The notes below the pieces were generated by a model that saw only the letters and a list, made by a program, of their open reading frames with translations, was not told the origin of the DNA and did not search any database. A stretch of DNA of 64,000 nucleotides from Actinomycetota bacterium. Lineage in GTDB: Bacteria; Actinomycetota; Thermoleophilia; RBG-16-64-13. The number at the start of each line of letters is the position of its first letter. Position 1 is the stretch's first letter. The stretch is taken from contig JAHJSA010000050.1 of assembly GCA_018830645.1 (NCBI GenBank), positions 78,050-142,049 on the forward strand, in the 5' to 3' direction. Of this stretch, positions 42,164 through 51,544 are shown in pieces. Position numbers and translations under genes: made by a program.

Positions 42164-42898
42164 CTAGGCGATGCGGCGGGCACGCGCCGCCGCGACCGTG
42201 ATATCGCCGAAATGGTTGCGCTGGACCACCCGCACGTCTCCTCGAGCCATGAGGCCAAGCAGGGCGAGCAGACTCACGGCCTGCACCATGGGTTCGTCCG
42301 CACCGAACTCCTCTTCGAAGGAGAACGCGCCGCGGCTCCGCAGCATCCGGCGGATGGCCGCGATCTGGCGGTTCAGGCCCACTCGAAGCACCGGCACGTG
42401 GCTCGTATCGGGCGGCCTCCGGGCTTCGAAGAGCCTCTCGAGCGCGATGGTCAGGGCTCCGGGTTGTTGACTCCCTGCGATGTCCGCGCGTGGAGCCAGC
42501 ATGCGACGAGACTCGCGGCAGGGCCGACGGACGATCCTTCCGCGTTGAGCTTCCCGAATCTGGGCAAGCGCCGCCGCGGCCAACTTGAAACGACGGTAAG
42601 CGACCAGCCGAGCGAGCAGCAACTCGCGGGACATCTCGAGGTCCTGGTCCTCCTCCCCCATCCGCTCCTCGGGCAGCAGCACGCGGGATTTCAGCTCCAA
42701 CAACGAGCTGATCAATACCAGGAACTCGGTGAGGCCCTCCCAGTCCGCCGACCCTTCATCGGCCAGACCCTCCACGTAGGCGAGGATCACTTCCACGATG
42801 GGCACTTCGAAGATGTCCACTTCCTCACGTAGGATCAGAGTGAAGAGGAGATCGAAGGGACCCTGATAGACCTCAAGATCGAGGTCGAGGAGCCTCAT
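42164..42898 (-). CDS. scpA: Segregation and condensation protein A
   Basis: A 244-residue kleisin of the Smc-ScpAB complex. ATG 42898 gives the family N-terminus with LEVYQGPFDLLFTLI; GTG 42931 would add 11 residues. LVLISSLLELKSRVLLPE and the C-terminal winged helix (VQAVSLLALLGLMARGDVRV) match. It opens the 13-gene operon that continues to gpsA. Confidence 0.93.
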   Translation of the reverse strand: MRLLDLDLEVYQGPFDLLFTLILREEVDIFEVPIVEVILAYVEGLADEGSADWEGLTEFLVLISSLLELKSRVLLPEERMGEEDQDLEMSRELLLARLVAYRRFKLAAAALAQIREAQRGRIVRRPCRESRRMLAPRADIAGSQQPGALTIALERLFEARRPPDTSHVPVLRVGLNRQIAAIRRMLRSRGAFSFEEEFGADEPMVQAVSLLALLGLMARGDVRVVQRNHFGDITVAAARARRIA

Positions 42899-42974
42899 GA
42901 TCGGTGCCGGAAGCCGGCGCCCGCCGGGCACCCAGGGACCGACCGTGAGCAGGTGTAAGCGTTCATAGTCGGGA

Positions 42975-42984
42975 TATCATGATA
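42975..42984. promoter_or_regulatory. AT-rich palindrome upstream of scpA
   Basis: A perfect 10-base palindrome TATCATGATA in the 129-base gap before the scpA start, unusually AT-rich for this genome. It could be an operator, or hold the -10 of the operon promoter (TATCAT). The rest of the gap holds no gene. Confidence 0.35.
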
Positions 42985-43027
42985 CGTGACGGGTGCCTCG
43001 AAGGCAAAGGCGGATGCGGGCGGTGGC

Positions 43028-43678
43028 TCAGAAGTACGCGGGCAGGAGCACCCGGCTGATAGCCTCGAACGCTCCTCCGAGGATCGTGCGGAACGGCCCC
43101 GGGAACACGAAGAAGATCGCCAAGATGATCAGGATGCCGTAGCGATCGAGACCAGACCAGCGAGCGTACATGTCGCGAGACATGAAGCCGGCGATCACAC
43201 GCGAGCCGTCGAGGGGCGGGATGGGCACCAGGTTGAAGATCCCCAGCACGATGTTCACTTGATAGGCCAGGAAGAGAGCCTCGAACAACGTTGAGCCGCC
43301 ACTCATCGCGGCAATAGTCGCCGAGGCCGGGGCGAGAGCGTTCAGCAGGGCGGCGAGCATGATGGCGATGATGAAGTTGGTCATCGGTCCGGCGAGCCCC
43401 ACGATCATCATGCCACGCTGGTGATCCTTGAAGTACCACGGGTTCACCGGCACCGGCTTCGCCCACCCGAAGATGAAGCTCCCCCCGATGTAGGTGATCA
43501 CGAACATGAGCGTGCCGAGAGGATCGAGGTGCTTCAGCGGGTTGGCAGTGAGCCGTCCATGCTCCTTCGCGGTAGGGTCGCCCAGACGGTTGGCCACCGC
43601 GCCGTGAGCGAGTTCGTGGGCGGCCATCGAGATGAGCAAGATCGGGAGGAGGAACGCAAGACCAATGATCTCAGACAT
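43028..43678 (-). CDS. Site-2 protease-type membrane metalloprotease (M50 family)
   Basis: A 216-residue polytopic membrane protein. The zinc-protease motif HELAH is at about residues 21-25 in the first membrane segment, GLAGPMTNFIIAI is in the middle, and NLVPIPPLDGSRV supplies the distal Asp. It lacks PDZ and CBS domains, so it is the short S2P form. ATG 43678 was chosen over GTG 43687 by spacing to GGAAG. Its position between scpA and the tRNA nucleotidyltransferase is a common Gram-positive arrangement. Confidence 0.9.
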   Translation of the reverse strand: MSEIIGLAFLLPILLISMAAHELAHGAVANRLGDPTAKEHGRLTANPLKHLDPLGTLMFVITYIGGSFIFGWAKPVPVNPWYFKDHQRGMMIVGLAGPMTNFIIAIMLAALLNALAPASATIAAMSGGSTLFEALFLAYQVNIVLGIFNLVPIPPLDGSRVIAGFMSRDMYARWSGLDRYGILIILAIFFVFPGPFRTILGGAFEAISRVLLPAYF

Positions 43679-43715
43679 CAGGCGCACTTCCGGTGACGCG
43701 GTCGCGGGCTGAGGT

Positions 43716-46424
43716 TCATACCGCTCCCCCGATGTGGGCGCGCGCCGCCGCGAGCTGCTCAGCCCGAGTCTCCACGCCCCCTTCGACGCGCATACGCGTC
43801 AGGGACTGCAGGATGCGCCCCACCCCCGGTCCCTCGCGGGCGCCGAGCGCAATCAGGTCGGCGCCGGATATCTCCAAGGTGCGCGCTCTGAGCACCTCGA
43901 GGAAGCGCTCGAATTGCGCACGGGCCGTTCCGGCGCCCGCCCGGCCCATGCAGAAGACCACGGCCTCGACGGGCACCTTCCGCAGCAACCGGAAGAGCTC
44001 CCAATCTCCGAGTTGCTCGTCGCCCAACTGCTGGGTGAGGCGGGAGCCCAGAGTCACGCTCGCACGCAGCACGTGCCTGTCGGCGTGCTTCAGTCTCAAC
44101 TTCTCCAACCACATGAAGAGCTCCTCGTGGGTCATGTTGCGCGTGACGGCTGCGAGCCGCAGCCGCCAGGGTACCACTTCGGCGCGCAGATCGAGCCGCG
44201 CGACCACCTCGTCCAAGGCGTGGATGAGGGCCACGGTCCGGGCGCCGGTGGCCAACTTCGGGTGCACCTGCCGTGCCACGCCCAGGTCGAACAGACGACC
44301 AAGGGTGTACGACACGTCCGGCTCCCCCAGGAGGGCCACCAGTTCGTCGCGCAGTCGCGCGCTCGAGAGGTCGCCTACCAGGTGCATGTCGACACAGGCG
44401 CGCGCCAGCGCCCTCGTCTGTTCGTCCATGCGGAAGCCGTAGCGATTCTCGTAGCGCACGGCACGGAAGATGCGCGTGGGGTCTTCGATGAAGCTCAGGT
44501 TGTGCAACACCTTGATCGCGCCGGAGTCAAGATCTTCCAATCCCCCGAAGAAATCGATCACCGTGCCCAGATCATCACCCTTGAGAGACACCGCCATGGC
44601 GTTGACCGTGAAGTCCCGTCGGAAGAGATCCTGACGGATCGACGCATGTTCCACGCTGGGCAGCGCGGCAGGGTAGTCGTAGAACTCGGTACGCGTCGTA
44701 GCCACATCTACGTGGAACGGCTCAGCTCCCCTCTGCGGCGGAAGGGGCTCGTCGCCGACGGAATCGGGCGGAAGCAGCACCACCGCAGTCTGGAACTTCT
44801 GGTGCGCCCGCACCCGCCCGCCGAGCTTGCGAGCCAGACGTCGGGCGAAGTCGATGCCGTCGCCCTCGACTGCGATGTCGATATCGGAGTTCTGTCGCCC
44901 CAGGAGGAGGTCGCGAACGAAGCCTCCTACCAGATACACGCCGGCGAACTCCTCGGAGACCGTGGATACCGCCTTGAAGAGACGTCCGAACGTGGGTAGA
45001 TCACCAAGGTACTCCAACGTACAGGCGGTCACCCCCTCGCGCGGACCGGAGGGGGACATGCCGTGCTGCGCCGCCAACACATCGGTGCGAGTGGCTATGC
45101 CTATGACATCGGCCACCTCGACGACGCCGCTGCTGTCGGCACGGGAGTACGCCTCGTCGGCCAAGATGGGCAGCCGGCCCACGTTCGTGGCCGCCATGAG
45201 CCGCTGGAGTTCGTCGAGGGTCGCAGTAGCGGGCGCGAACACCACGTTCCGAGTCATGACCCCCTTCACCGGCGCGTGGCCCAGCCCATGGCGCACAGCC
45301 TTGTCCAGGTCGCGCCTGGCCACGATGCCCACGACCCGCCCGCCCTCTTTCACCGATATCCCGGAATGGCCGTAGCGCTGCGCGGTGAAGAGCGCTTCCT
45401 CTACAGAGGTGTCCGAGGCGATGAAGCGTACGGGCCGGCTCATGACATCGGCGGCGGTGGGGACGGCCGGCGCGGCCGCCTCCATCTCCTCGAGCAAACG
45501 ACGGACTATCTCTTCCGATGTCAAGTCGCGAAGGACGGCCGACCCCGCCTGTGGATGGCCCCCTCCCCCTAGACCCCGCAGAAGAGCACCGACATCGACC
45601 ATCCTGGAGCGAGAGCGAGCGGTCACGAACCGGCGCTCCTCCATCTCGACCACCTGGAGGAGCACATCCGAGTTCAGCAGATCCATGGCCTTGTGGGCGA
45701 TCACGCTCAGCCCGTCCACATACACCGGGCTGTCGAGCACGGCCACGTGCACCTCCTGGCCCTTCACGTACTCCACTCTCACGTGGTCCACGACCCTCAG
45801 AAGTAGCTCTCGTTGCTCCGCTGTGAGCGGATTGTGCAGGTAGCGCTCGATCAGCGCCTGGGATGCCCCCATCCGCATGCAGATGGCCAGCATCTCGGCG
45901 TCGCGTACGGTGGTTCGGGGGTAGGTGAGCGACCCAGTGTCTTCGTGGATGCCGAGAGCGAAAATAGTGGCCTCCAAGGGCGAGATCGCGAACTCTCGCT
46001 CCCGAAGGATGTGCACCATCGCCGTTGCCAAGGCACCGTCCCCCGACACGACCCAGTTCTCGCCTCGCACGAACGAGGGACGCTCCTCCGGCTCGCCCCC
46101 GTGGTGGTCGAACACAACCACCTCCACGTCTTCGCTTCCACACAGCACTCCGAGTTCAGCCAAACGGACGCAATCGGAGGTGTCCACGACCACCAGTCGG
46201 CGGACGGAGTCCAGGTCGAGTGACCGGAACGGCAGGAGTGGCAACTCCTCGCCGTGCAGGCTCACGAAATCCCTCACGTTGCGGTTCAGGGACCCCGCGA
46301 ACACGATGCGTGCGTCGGGATACAGACGGGACGCGCCGACGGCCGCGGCGAACGCGTCGAAGTCGGCGTTCTGATGCGTCGTGATGACAGAGAATACCCT
46401 GATATCCGCCGAGGGGGTCGGCAT
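43716..46424 (-). CDS. DHH phosphoesterase / CBS pair / tRNA nucleotidyltransferase fusion
   Basis: A 902-residue three-part protein. Residues 1-310 are a DHH/DHHA1 phosphoesterase (THQNADFDA, D81, DHH at 106-108, D162, GGGGHPQAGSA near 290). Residues about 325-450 are two CBS domains. Residues about 485-900 are a class II poly(A)/CCA nucleotidyltransferase (LVGGFVRDLLLGR, D514 and D516 in SDIDIAVEGD, RRDFTVNAMAV, EDPTRIFRAVRYENRYGF). This architecture matches the Aquifex A-adding enzyme, in a species that splits CC and A addition. Whether a separate CC-adding enzyme exists here cannot be seen. Its activity would mature tRNAs such as the CCA-less tRNA-Pro in this window. Confidence 0.93.
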   Translation of the reverse strand: MPTPSADIRVFSVITTHQNADFDAFAAAVGASRLYPDARIVFAGSLNRNVRDFVSLHGEELPLLPFRSLDLDSVRRLVVVDTSDCVRLAELGVLCGSEDVEVVVFDHHGGEPEERPSFVRGENWVVSGDGALATAMVHILREREFAISPLEATIFALGIHEDTGSLTYPRTTVRDAEMLAICMRMGASQALIERYLHNPLTAEQRELLLRVVDHVRVEYVKGQEVHVAVLDSPVYVDGLSVIAHKAMDLLNSDVLLQVVEMEERRFVTARSRSRMVDVGALLRGLGGGGHPQAGSAVLRDLTSEEIVRRLLEEMEAAAPAVPTAADVMSRPVRFIASDTSVEEALFTAQRYGHSGISVKEGGRVVGIVARRDLDKAVRHGLGHAPVKGVMTRNVVFAPATATLDELQRLMAATNVGRLPILADEAYSRADSSGVVEVADVIGIATRTDVLAAQHGMSPSGPREGVTACTLEYLGDLPTFGRLFKAVSTVSEEFAGVYLVGGFVRDLLLGRQNSDIDIAVEGDGIDFARRLARKLGGRVRAHQKFQTAVVLLPPDSVGDEPLPPQRGAEPFHVDVATTRTEFYDYPAALPSVEHASIRQDLFRRDFTVNAMAVSLKGDDLGTVIDFFGGLEDLDSGAIKVLHNLSFIEDPTRIFRAVRYENRYGFRMDEQTRALARACVDMHLVGDLSSARLRDELVALLGEPDVSYTLGRLFDLGVARQVHPKLATGARTVALIHALDEVVARLDLRAEVVPWRLRLAAVTRNMTHEELFMWLEKLRLKHADRHVLRASVTLGSRLTQQLGDEQLGDWELFRLLRKVPVEAVVFCMGRAGAGTARAQFERFLEVLRARTLEISGADLIALGAREGPGVGRILQSLTRMRVEGGVETRAEQLAAARAHIGGAV

Positions 46425-46436
46425 GGCTGGCGCGTA

Positions 46437-47213
46437 CTACTGCCGGTCGATGAAGGCTTTCAGGTTCACCGTCGCGATCGCCAGCTGTTCCCGCAACACG
46501 GGGCCTTCCAGGTCGGTGATACCCGGTTGGATCGCCGTCCCCTCGAGGATCTCCGCGTCGAGCAGACGCTGGAACGCTTCCTTCTCGTCGGAGGAAAGCT
46601 CGAGATCGTCGATGGCATCCGTGATCTCGTCCGCTTCCGGAAGCTCTTCGGTCGCCGCGCGCCCCATCACGAGAAGCATCAATCGTATGGAGGCGGACGC
46701 GTCAGGGGAGAACACCAGCGGGTCGTCCCCGGTGCCGGACATCGCGTGGTGCCAGAAGATCGCAGCTGCATAGTCTGAGTCATCGATGGAAGTCAAGTCT
46801 GCTTCCACGTCATCGAAGATCTGCTGGGCTTCCCCGTCCACGGGCCAGCCCATGGCCAAGACCACCGCCTTGGCCAACTCCATACGATCCATGGGGTCCG
46901 TCGGCCCGAAGCGGGTACCTGCGGCCGCAGGTACGAGCCCGGTCTCGACGGCGGTCGTGATGCGCTCCACCTGCACGTAGTTCTCCGGGATGTCCTCGAA
47001 GGTCAGCTGCGCCTGCACTTCACCAGGGTCGAGTATCCCCGAGCTCTCCACCAAGGTATACAGCGTGTAGACAGCGCCGAGGAATGCTGCCAGCACGAAC
47101 AGATTCAGCACGATCCTCTTCACAAGTCGGAAGGAAAAGCGCTTCTTCTCCGGCCTCTCGGCGGGCTCACCCAGAATAGGAACATCCCAGTCCTGACGCA
47201 CTCCATCCTCCAT
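46437..47213 (-). CDS. Membrane-anchored protein with an S-layer homology-like domain
   Basis: A 258-residue protein with a basic cytoplasmic N-terminus, one transmembrane helix (residues about 33-54), and an extracellular part. Residues about 70-122 match an SLH-type repeat (FEDIPENYVQVERITTAVET, PTDPMDRMELAKAVVLAM). The remainder looks like a second, degenerate repeat with an acidic helical region. SLH domains bind wall polysaccharide; with a membrane anchor the protein would bridge membrane and wall. It lies between deoA and the DHH gene, and is unlikely to be metabolic. Function unknown. Confidence 0.7.
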   Translation of the reverse strand: MEDGVRQDWDVPILGEPAERPEKKRFSFRLVKRIVLNLFVLAAFLGAVYTLYTLVESSGILDPGEVQAQLTFEDIPENYVQVERITTAVETGLVPAAAGTRFGPTDPMDRMELAKAVVLAMGWPVDGEAQQIFDDVEADLTSIDDSDYAAAIFWHHAMSGTGDDPLVFSPDASASIRLMLLVMGRAATEELPEADEITDAIDDLELSSDEKEAFQRLLDAEILEGTAIQPGITDLEGPVLREQLAIATVNLKAFIDRQ

Positions 47214-47233
47214 CTGCGATCAGATTGCGGCAA

Positions 47234-48532
47234 TCATACCGCGTCGATCACGATTCCTCGAAGCGGAGGAGCATCCGGTCCCATTCGAAAGGCGGTGCTC
47301 ACGAGTTCCACGGCCTCGCGCCCCAGCTGCTCTTCGTTCGCATGGATCCACGCCACTACGTCCCCACGGTCCACCAGGGAGCCTGTCGGCGCCGCCAGCA
47401 CCACACCGACCGCGTGGTCGATCCCTACTCCCTTGGTTTCCCGGCCCGCACCCAGCAATAAACCCGCTCTGGCCACCGTCGTCGCAGTCACGGAGTGTAC
47501 CCAGCCGGCCTCGGCGGCTCTCGCCGGCAGAACGAGCCTCGCTTCCGGAAGTCCGTTCCCATCGACCACATCTGCATGCCCGCCCTGTCCTTGCACCCAC
47601 TCACGGGCTTTTCGAAGCGCGCTCCCGTCTTGCACGCGGCCGAGAGCGAGAGCCCGGCCCTCCGACAGATCCCCGGCCTGTCCCGCCATGAGAAGGAGAT
47701 GCGCAGCCAACGTGATCACCACATGCCGAAGGTCGGCCGGTCCCCGTCCGTGGAGCACCTCGAACGCCTCGCGCACCTCGAGAGCGTTCCCCACGGCGAG
47801 TCCGAGGGGCTCGTCCATGGCGGTCAGCACAGCCCGCACCGAACGGCCCGCGTCTTTCCCGAGTTCGATCATGGTGCGCGCCACGCGGTGCGCCTGTTCC
47901 CGCTCACGCAAGAACGCTCCCTCGCCTACCTTGACATCCAGCACGATCGCAGTCGCTCCCGCGGCGATCTTCTTGCTCATGACGCTCGAAGCGATCAAGG
48001 ACTCTTGTTCCACCGTGGCCGTGACGTCACGCAGTGCATAGAGCAGGCGATCGGCCGGCACGAGAGTGGGGCTTTGTCCTGCGATCACGACGCCTGTGCG
48101 GATCACTTGGCTTCGGAACTCGGCAGACGTCAAGTCGGTGCGGAACCCCGGGATCGACTCGAGCTTGTCTATTGTGCCCCCGGTGTGGCCCAAGCCGCGC
48201 CCACTCATTTTCGCGAACGGAACTCCGCAGGCAGCCACCAGCGGACCCAACGCGATCGACACCTTGTCCCCCACGCCGCCCGTAGAATGCTTGTCGGCGA
48301 TCACGGGGGCGATGTCGCTGAGATCGACGATCTCTCCGCTCTCGACCATGGCCTGCGTGAGCGCGAAGGTCTCTTCTCGATCCAGACCCTGGAAACAGAC
48401 GGCCATCAACCAAGCCGCCATCTGGTAGTCGGGCACACGCCCGGCCACGTACTCCGAGATCAGCCAGTGAAGCTCCGCGGGTGTATGTGGCAGCCCGCAA
48501 CGCTTGGCCCCTATCAGGTCGACCGCTCTCAC
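47234..48532 (-). CDS. deoA: Pyrimidine-nucleoside (thymidine) phosphorylase
   Basis: A 432-residue enzyme releasing pyrimidine base and (deoxy)ribose-1-phosphate. [39 protein letters not shown] and the [19 protein letters not shown] segment fit the family. GTG 48532 overlaps the stop of the deoB-punA fusion (GTGA), and AGGAGG is 10 bases upstream, so the longer GTG 48553 start was not used. It completes a nucleoside-catabolism unit with deoB-punA. Confidence 0.93.
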   Translation of the reverse strand: MRAVDLIGAKRCGLPHTPAELHWLISEYVAGRVPDYQMAAWLMAVCFQGLDREETFALTQAMVESGEIVDLSDIAPVIADKHSTGGVGDKVSIALGPLVAACGVPFAKMSGRGLGHTGGTIDKLESIPGFRTDLTSAEFRSQVIRTGVVIAGQSPTLVPADRLLYALRDVTATVEQESLIASSVMSKKIAAGATAIVLDVKVGEGAFLREREQAHRVARTMIELGKDAGRSVRAVLTAMDEPLGLAVGNALEVREAFEVLHGRGPADLRHVVITLAAHLLLMAGQAGDLSEGRALALGRVQDGSALRKAREWVQGQGGHADVVDGNGLPEARLVLPARAAEAGWVHSVTATTVARAGLLLGAGRETKGVGIDHAVGVVLAAPTGSLVDRGDVVAWIHANEEQLGREAVELVSTAFRMGPDAPPLRGIVIDAV

Positions 48533-50604
48533 GTGGGCCGGTCCTCCTGCCACCTAGGGCCGATCAGAGTCCTCACAAGACCGCCGACCCGCTCTGAGGC
48601 TCTGGTGGACATCTCCACCACGTCCTGGTGCGCCTCCATGCCGGATTTGCCCTTCTCCGCGGCCATGTTGGTCACAACGCTCAATACGGCGACTCCGAGG
48701 CCCGTGTCCCGCGCGGCCCGTACTTCCGCGGCGGTGGACATGCCCACGGTCTGAGCGCCGAGCTCGCGGAGCACCCGCACCTCGGCTTCCGTTTCGTACT
48801 GTGGGCCCGGCAGAGCGGCGTACCGCACGCGCCTCACTCTTTCGCCCTCCAGGATGCGTAGAGCCCCGACGTCGGTGCCCTCCACACGATCGGGCTGTCC
48901 GTCGGGCATCGTGAGTTGAAGATCGATGACCGACTCGATCGCGGTCACGTCGCCGGGGCGCAAGGTCGGATCCAAGCCTCCACACGCATTGGTGACGATC
49001 AGTCGCCGCACGCCCCAGCACGCAAGAGTACGTACCGGTGCCTGGGTGTGGCCCAGATCGTGCCCCTCGTAGCCATGCGCCCTGCCACGTAGGATGGCGA
49101 CGCGCACGCCGTTCACCTCGCCCACGGCGATCCGCCCCGCGTGACCCGGCACGGCACCCCGGCTCCAGCCCGGCACCGCCGCGTAGTCCAGTTCGACCGG
49201 AGACACGAGGATCGTGGCGACCTCATCGAGGCCAGACCCGAGGATCACGGCGCAGTCTGGAGGAGCTCCAAGTGCGCCATGCAAGGCTTCAGCTGCCGCG
49301 GCCAGGTCGCCCGCGCAGACTCCGGACGGCTCACCCACCGTGCCGCCGTCCGCACCGGCGCCGGGGGCGTCAGTACCGGCGCGATCGCGGGCGAGTGAGA
49401 CCGCTCGTCCATACACTGCGGGGTAGTCGCGCCATCCATGAGCGGGCCGGCCCTCTTCGAGGGGCGTTCCGCCCAGGCCGGACTGTCCGGCCGTGAGGTG
49501 GCGATAGGCCGTCGCCCCTGTGTCGGCCATCGTCCCCATGTACGTGCGCGCAGGGAGCCCCGCGGGGCGAGGGTAGTAGAGCAAGGGCACGTATTCCCGA
49601 CTGTGATCGGTGCTCACGGTGGTCGGGTCGACTCCGTGATCGGCGGTGATCAGCAGCCGGTCCTCGGGGCCCAGAAGGGCGAGGATAGAGGGAAGGGCGC
49701 GGTCCGCAGCCTCCAGACCCGCAGCGAAGCCATCAACGTCGTTCCGATGGCCCCAGACCATGTCGAAATCGACCAAGTTCGTGAACACGAGGCCCTCGAC
49801 ACCGGCCTCCAACCGGGCGACGAGAGCAACGAGGTTGTCCTCGTTGGACTCCACCTTCACCTGCTCGGTCACGCCGCGACCGGCGAAGATCTGGTAGATC
49901 TTGCCGATGCCCAACACGTGGACTCCGGCCTGGGTGAGCAGGTCGAGATAGGTGGGGCTCGGAGGCTCGAGCGAGAAGTCCTTACGATCTTTCGTCCGCA
50001 CGAACGTACCCGGAGTCCCGCTGAACGGGCGGGCGATGACCCTGCCAACTCCATTGGGCCCCGTCAACATGGCACGCGCGATCTCGCAGTAGCGGTAGAG
50101 TTCTTCGACGGGGATGACGTCGACGTGGCACGCGATCTGGAAGACGCTGTCGGCCGACGTGTACACGATCGGTCTGCCGGATTCCATGTGTTGCTCGCCC
50201 AGCTCCGCGATGATCTCCGTGCCCGAGGCCGCCTTGTTGCCGAGCACTTTTCGACCTACGGCCTGCTCGAAGCCCGAGATCACCTCAGGCGGGAACCCAT
50301 CGGGGAAGGTGGGTTGGGCCTGCGTAGTCACCACCCCCATATGCTCCCAATGACCTGCCGTCGTGTCCTTGCCCGCGGAGAGCTCCGCCAAGACACCCGG
50401 AAGCGCGAGAGGCTCGGCGACCGGGGATATCCCCCGGAGCGGCAGGATATTGCCCAAGCCCAGAGCGCGAAGATTCGGCAGATCGAGTGGTACAAGAGCC
50501 GCAAGGTTGCCCAAGGTGTTCGCATCGGTGTCGCCATAGTCGGCCGCATCTGGGAGCGCTCCCGCGCCCACTCCGTCGAGGATCATGATCACGAACCGTG
50601 CCAT
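48529..50604 (-). CDS. Fused phosphopentomutase / purine-nucleoside phosphorylase
   Basis: A 691-residue bifunctional protein. Residues 1-385 are Deo[34 protein letters not shown] with the phospho-Thr near 81, [21 protein letters not shown] linker of about 45 residues rich in Ala/Gly follows. Residues about 435-680 are trimeric-type [60 protein letters not shown], and [10 protein letters not shown] with the purine-selecting Asn. In Bacillus the order xerD-deoB-punA is separate genes; here two are one ORF with no stop. PNP product ribose-1-P is the substrate of DeoB, so channelling is possible (inference). ATG 50604 overlaps the xerD stop. Confidence 0.93.
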   Translation of the reverse strand: MARFVIMILDGVGAGALPDAADYGDTDANTLGNLAALVPLDLPNLRALGLGNILPLRGISPVAEPLALPGVLAELSAGKDTTAGHWEHMGVVTTQAQPTFPDGFPPEVISGFEQAVGRKVLGNKAASGTEIIAELGEQHMESGRPIVYTSADSVFQIACHVDVIPVEELYRYCEIARAMLTGPNGVGRVIARPFSGTPGTFVRTKDRKDFSLEPPSPTYLDLLTQAGVHVLGIGKIYQIFAGRGVTEQVKVESNEDNLVALVARLEAGVEGLVFTNLVDFDMVWGHRNDVDGFAAGLEAADRALPSILALLGPEDRLLITADHGVDPTTVSTDHSREYVPLLYYPRPAGLPARTYMGTMADTGATAYRHLTAGQSGLGGTPLEEGRPAHGWRDYPAVYGRAVSLARDRAGTDAPGAGADGGTVGEPSGVCAGDLAAAAEALHGALGAPPDCAVILGSGLDEVATILVSPVELDYAAVPGWSRGAVPGHAGRIAVGEVNGVRVAILRGRAHGYEGHDLGHTQAPVRTLACWGVRRLIVTNACGGLDPTLRPGDVTAIESVIDLQLTMPDGQPDRVEGTDVGALRILEGERVRRVRYAALPGPQYETEAEVRVLRELGAQTVGMSTAAEVRAARDTGLGVAVLSVVTNMAAEKGKSGMEAHQDVVEMSTRASERVGGLVRTLIGPRWQEDRPT

Positions 50605-51524
50605 CAGCGTTCTTCCCGGTGGCGGGCGCGTGGGTGCGCTTCGTCGTACACGCGGCGAAGGTGTGCGGCGCTGACATGCGTGTACACCTGGGTCGTAGAG
50701 AGGTCCGCATGGCCCAGCATCTCCTGCACGGCACGGAGGTCCGCACCTCCCTCGACGAGGTGCGTGGCGAAGGAGTGGCGCAGGGTGTGAGCAGACACCT
50801 CGTCGCTGAGGCCCGCCAGCCGCGCGTACTTCTTCACGATCAGGTGAAGACCTTGTCGAGACAAGCCGCCCCCCCGAACGTTGAGGAACACCTCCGGCGG
50901 CTTGAGTGCCCCCGCGCGGCCGAGCCGCGGACGCCCGCGCGAGAGATACGAACCCACCGCCTCCACAGCCTTCCGGCCCAACGGGACGACCCGTTCCTTC
51001 GACCCCTTGCCCATGGTCCGTACGAACCCCACTTCGAGGTCGATGTCCTGCAGGCGCAGGGAGACCGCCTCGGAAGCCCTCAGACCGGCCCCATAGAGCA
51101 CTTCGAGCAGTGCCCTGTCGCGGTGGCCCGCAGGCGTCGCCGACGGCCGCGAGAGCAGCCGATCGACTTGAGCCACCGTGAGCGGCTTCGGAAGCCCCGA
51201 TGGCGACCTCGGCGCGAGGAGGGCCTCGCTCGGATCTCTCTCGATGCGGGAGACCGACGCGAGGTATCCGTAGAACGAGCGGATCGCGGCTGTCTTCCGC
51301 GCCCGGGTGGAGGGCTTCCATGTGCCCTCGGCGAGGAACGAGCGCAACTCCTCGCTGGAGGCTCCCTCGAGAGAAAGGGCCTGCCGCTCCAGGTACGAGT
51401 GCAATTGGAGCAGGTCCCGACGGTACGAGGCCACCGTGAGTTCCGCAAGCCCACGTTCCGACCTCAGCCAGGCGAGGTGCTCGGCAACTGCTTCCGGCAG
51501 TCTTTTCTGAGGCGCGACATGCAC
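50604..51524 (-). CDS. xerD: Tyrosine recombinase XerD
   Basis: A 306-residue site-specific recombinase that resolves chromosome dimers at dif. An N-terminal core-binding domain ([20 protein letters not shown]) is followed by the catalytic domain with the Arg in [12 protein letters not shown], Lys in [37 protein letters not shown] (catalytic Tyr). GTG start 51524; an in-frame ATG is lacking. It is 20 bases after ald and directly precedes the deoB fusion, as in Bacillus ripX-drm-punA. Confidence 0.95.
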   Translation of the reverse strand: MHVAPQKRLPEAVAEHLAWLRSERGLAELTVASYRRDLLQLHSYLERQALSLEGASSEELRSFLAEGTWKPSTRARKTAAIRSFYGYLASVSRIERDPSEALLAPRSPSGLPKPLTVAQVDRLLSRPSATPAGHRDRALLEVLYGAGLRASEAVSLRLQDIDLEVGFVRTMGKGSKERVVPLGRKAVEAVGSYLSRGRPRLGRAGALKPPEVFLNVRGGGLSRQGLHLIVKKYARLAGLSDEVSAHTLRHSFATHLVEGGADLRAVQEMLGHADLSTTQVYTHVSAAHLRRVYDEAHPRARHREER

Positions 51525-51544
51525 GTGGGCGCTCGCTGCGATGA

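Noticed and set aside
49438..50790. Plus-strand open frame opposite the deoB-punA fusion
   Set aside because: Shadow frame; conserved enzyme on the minus strand.
50605..51321. N-terminal extension of the deoB-punA frame to 51321
   Set aside because: It is xerD read out of frame; ATG 50604 gives the conserved DeoB N-terminus.
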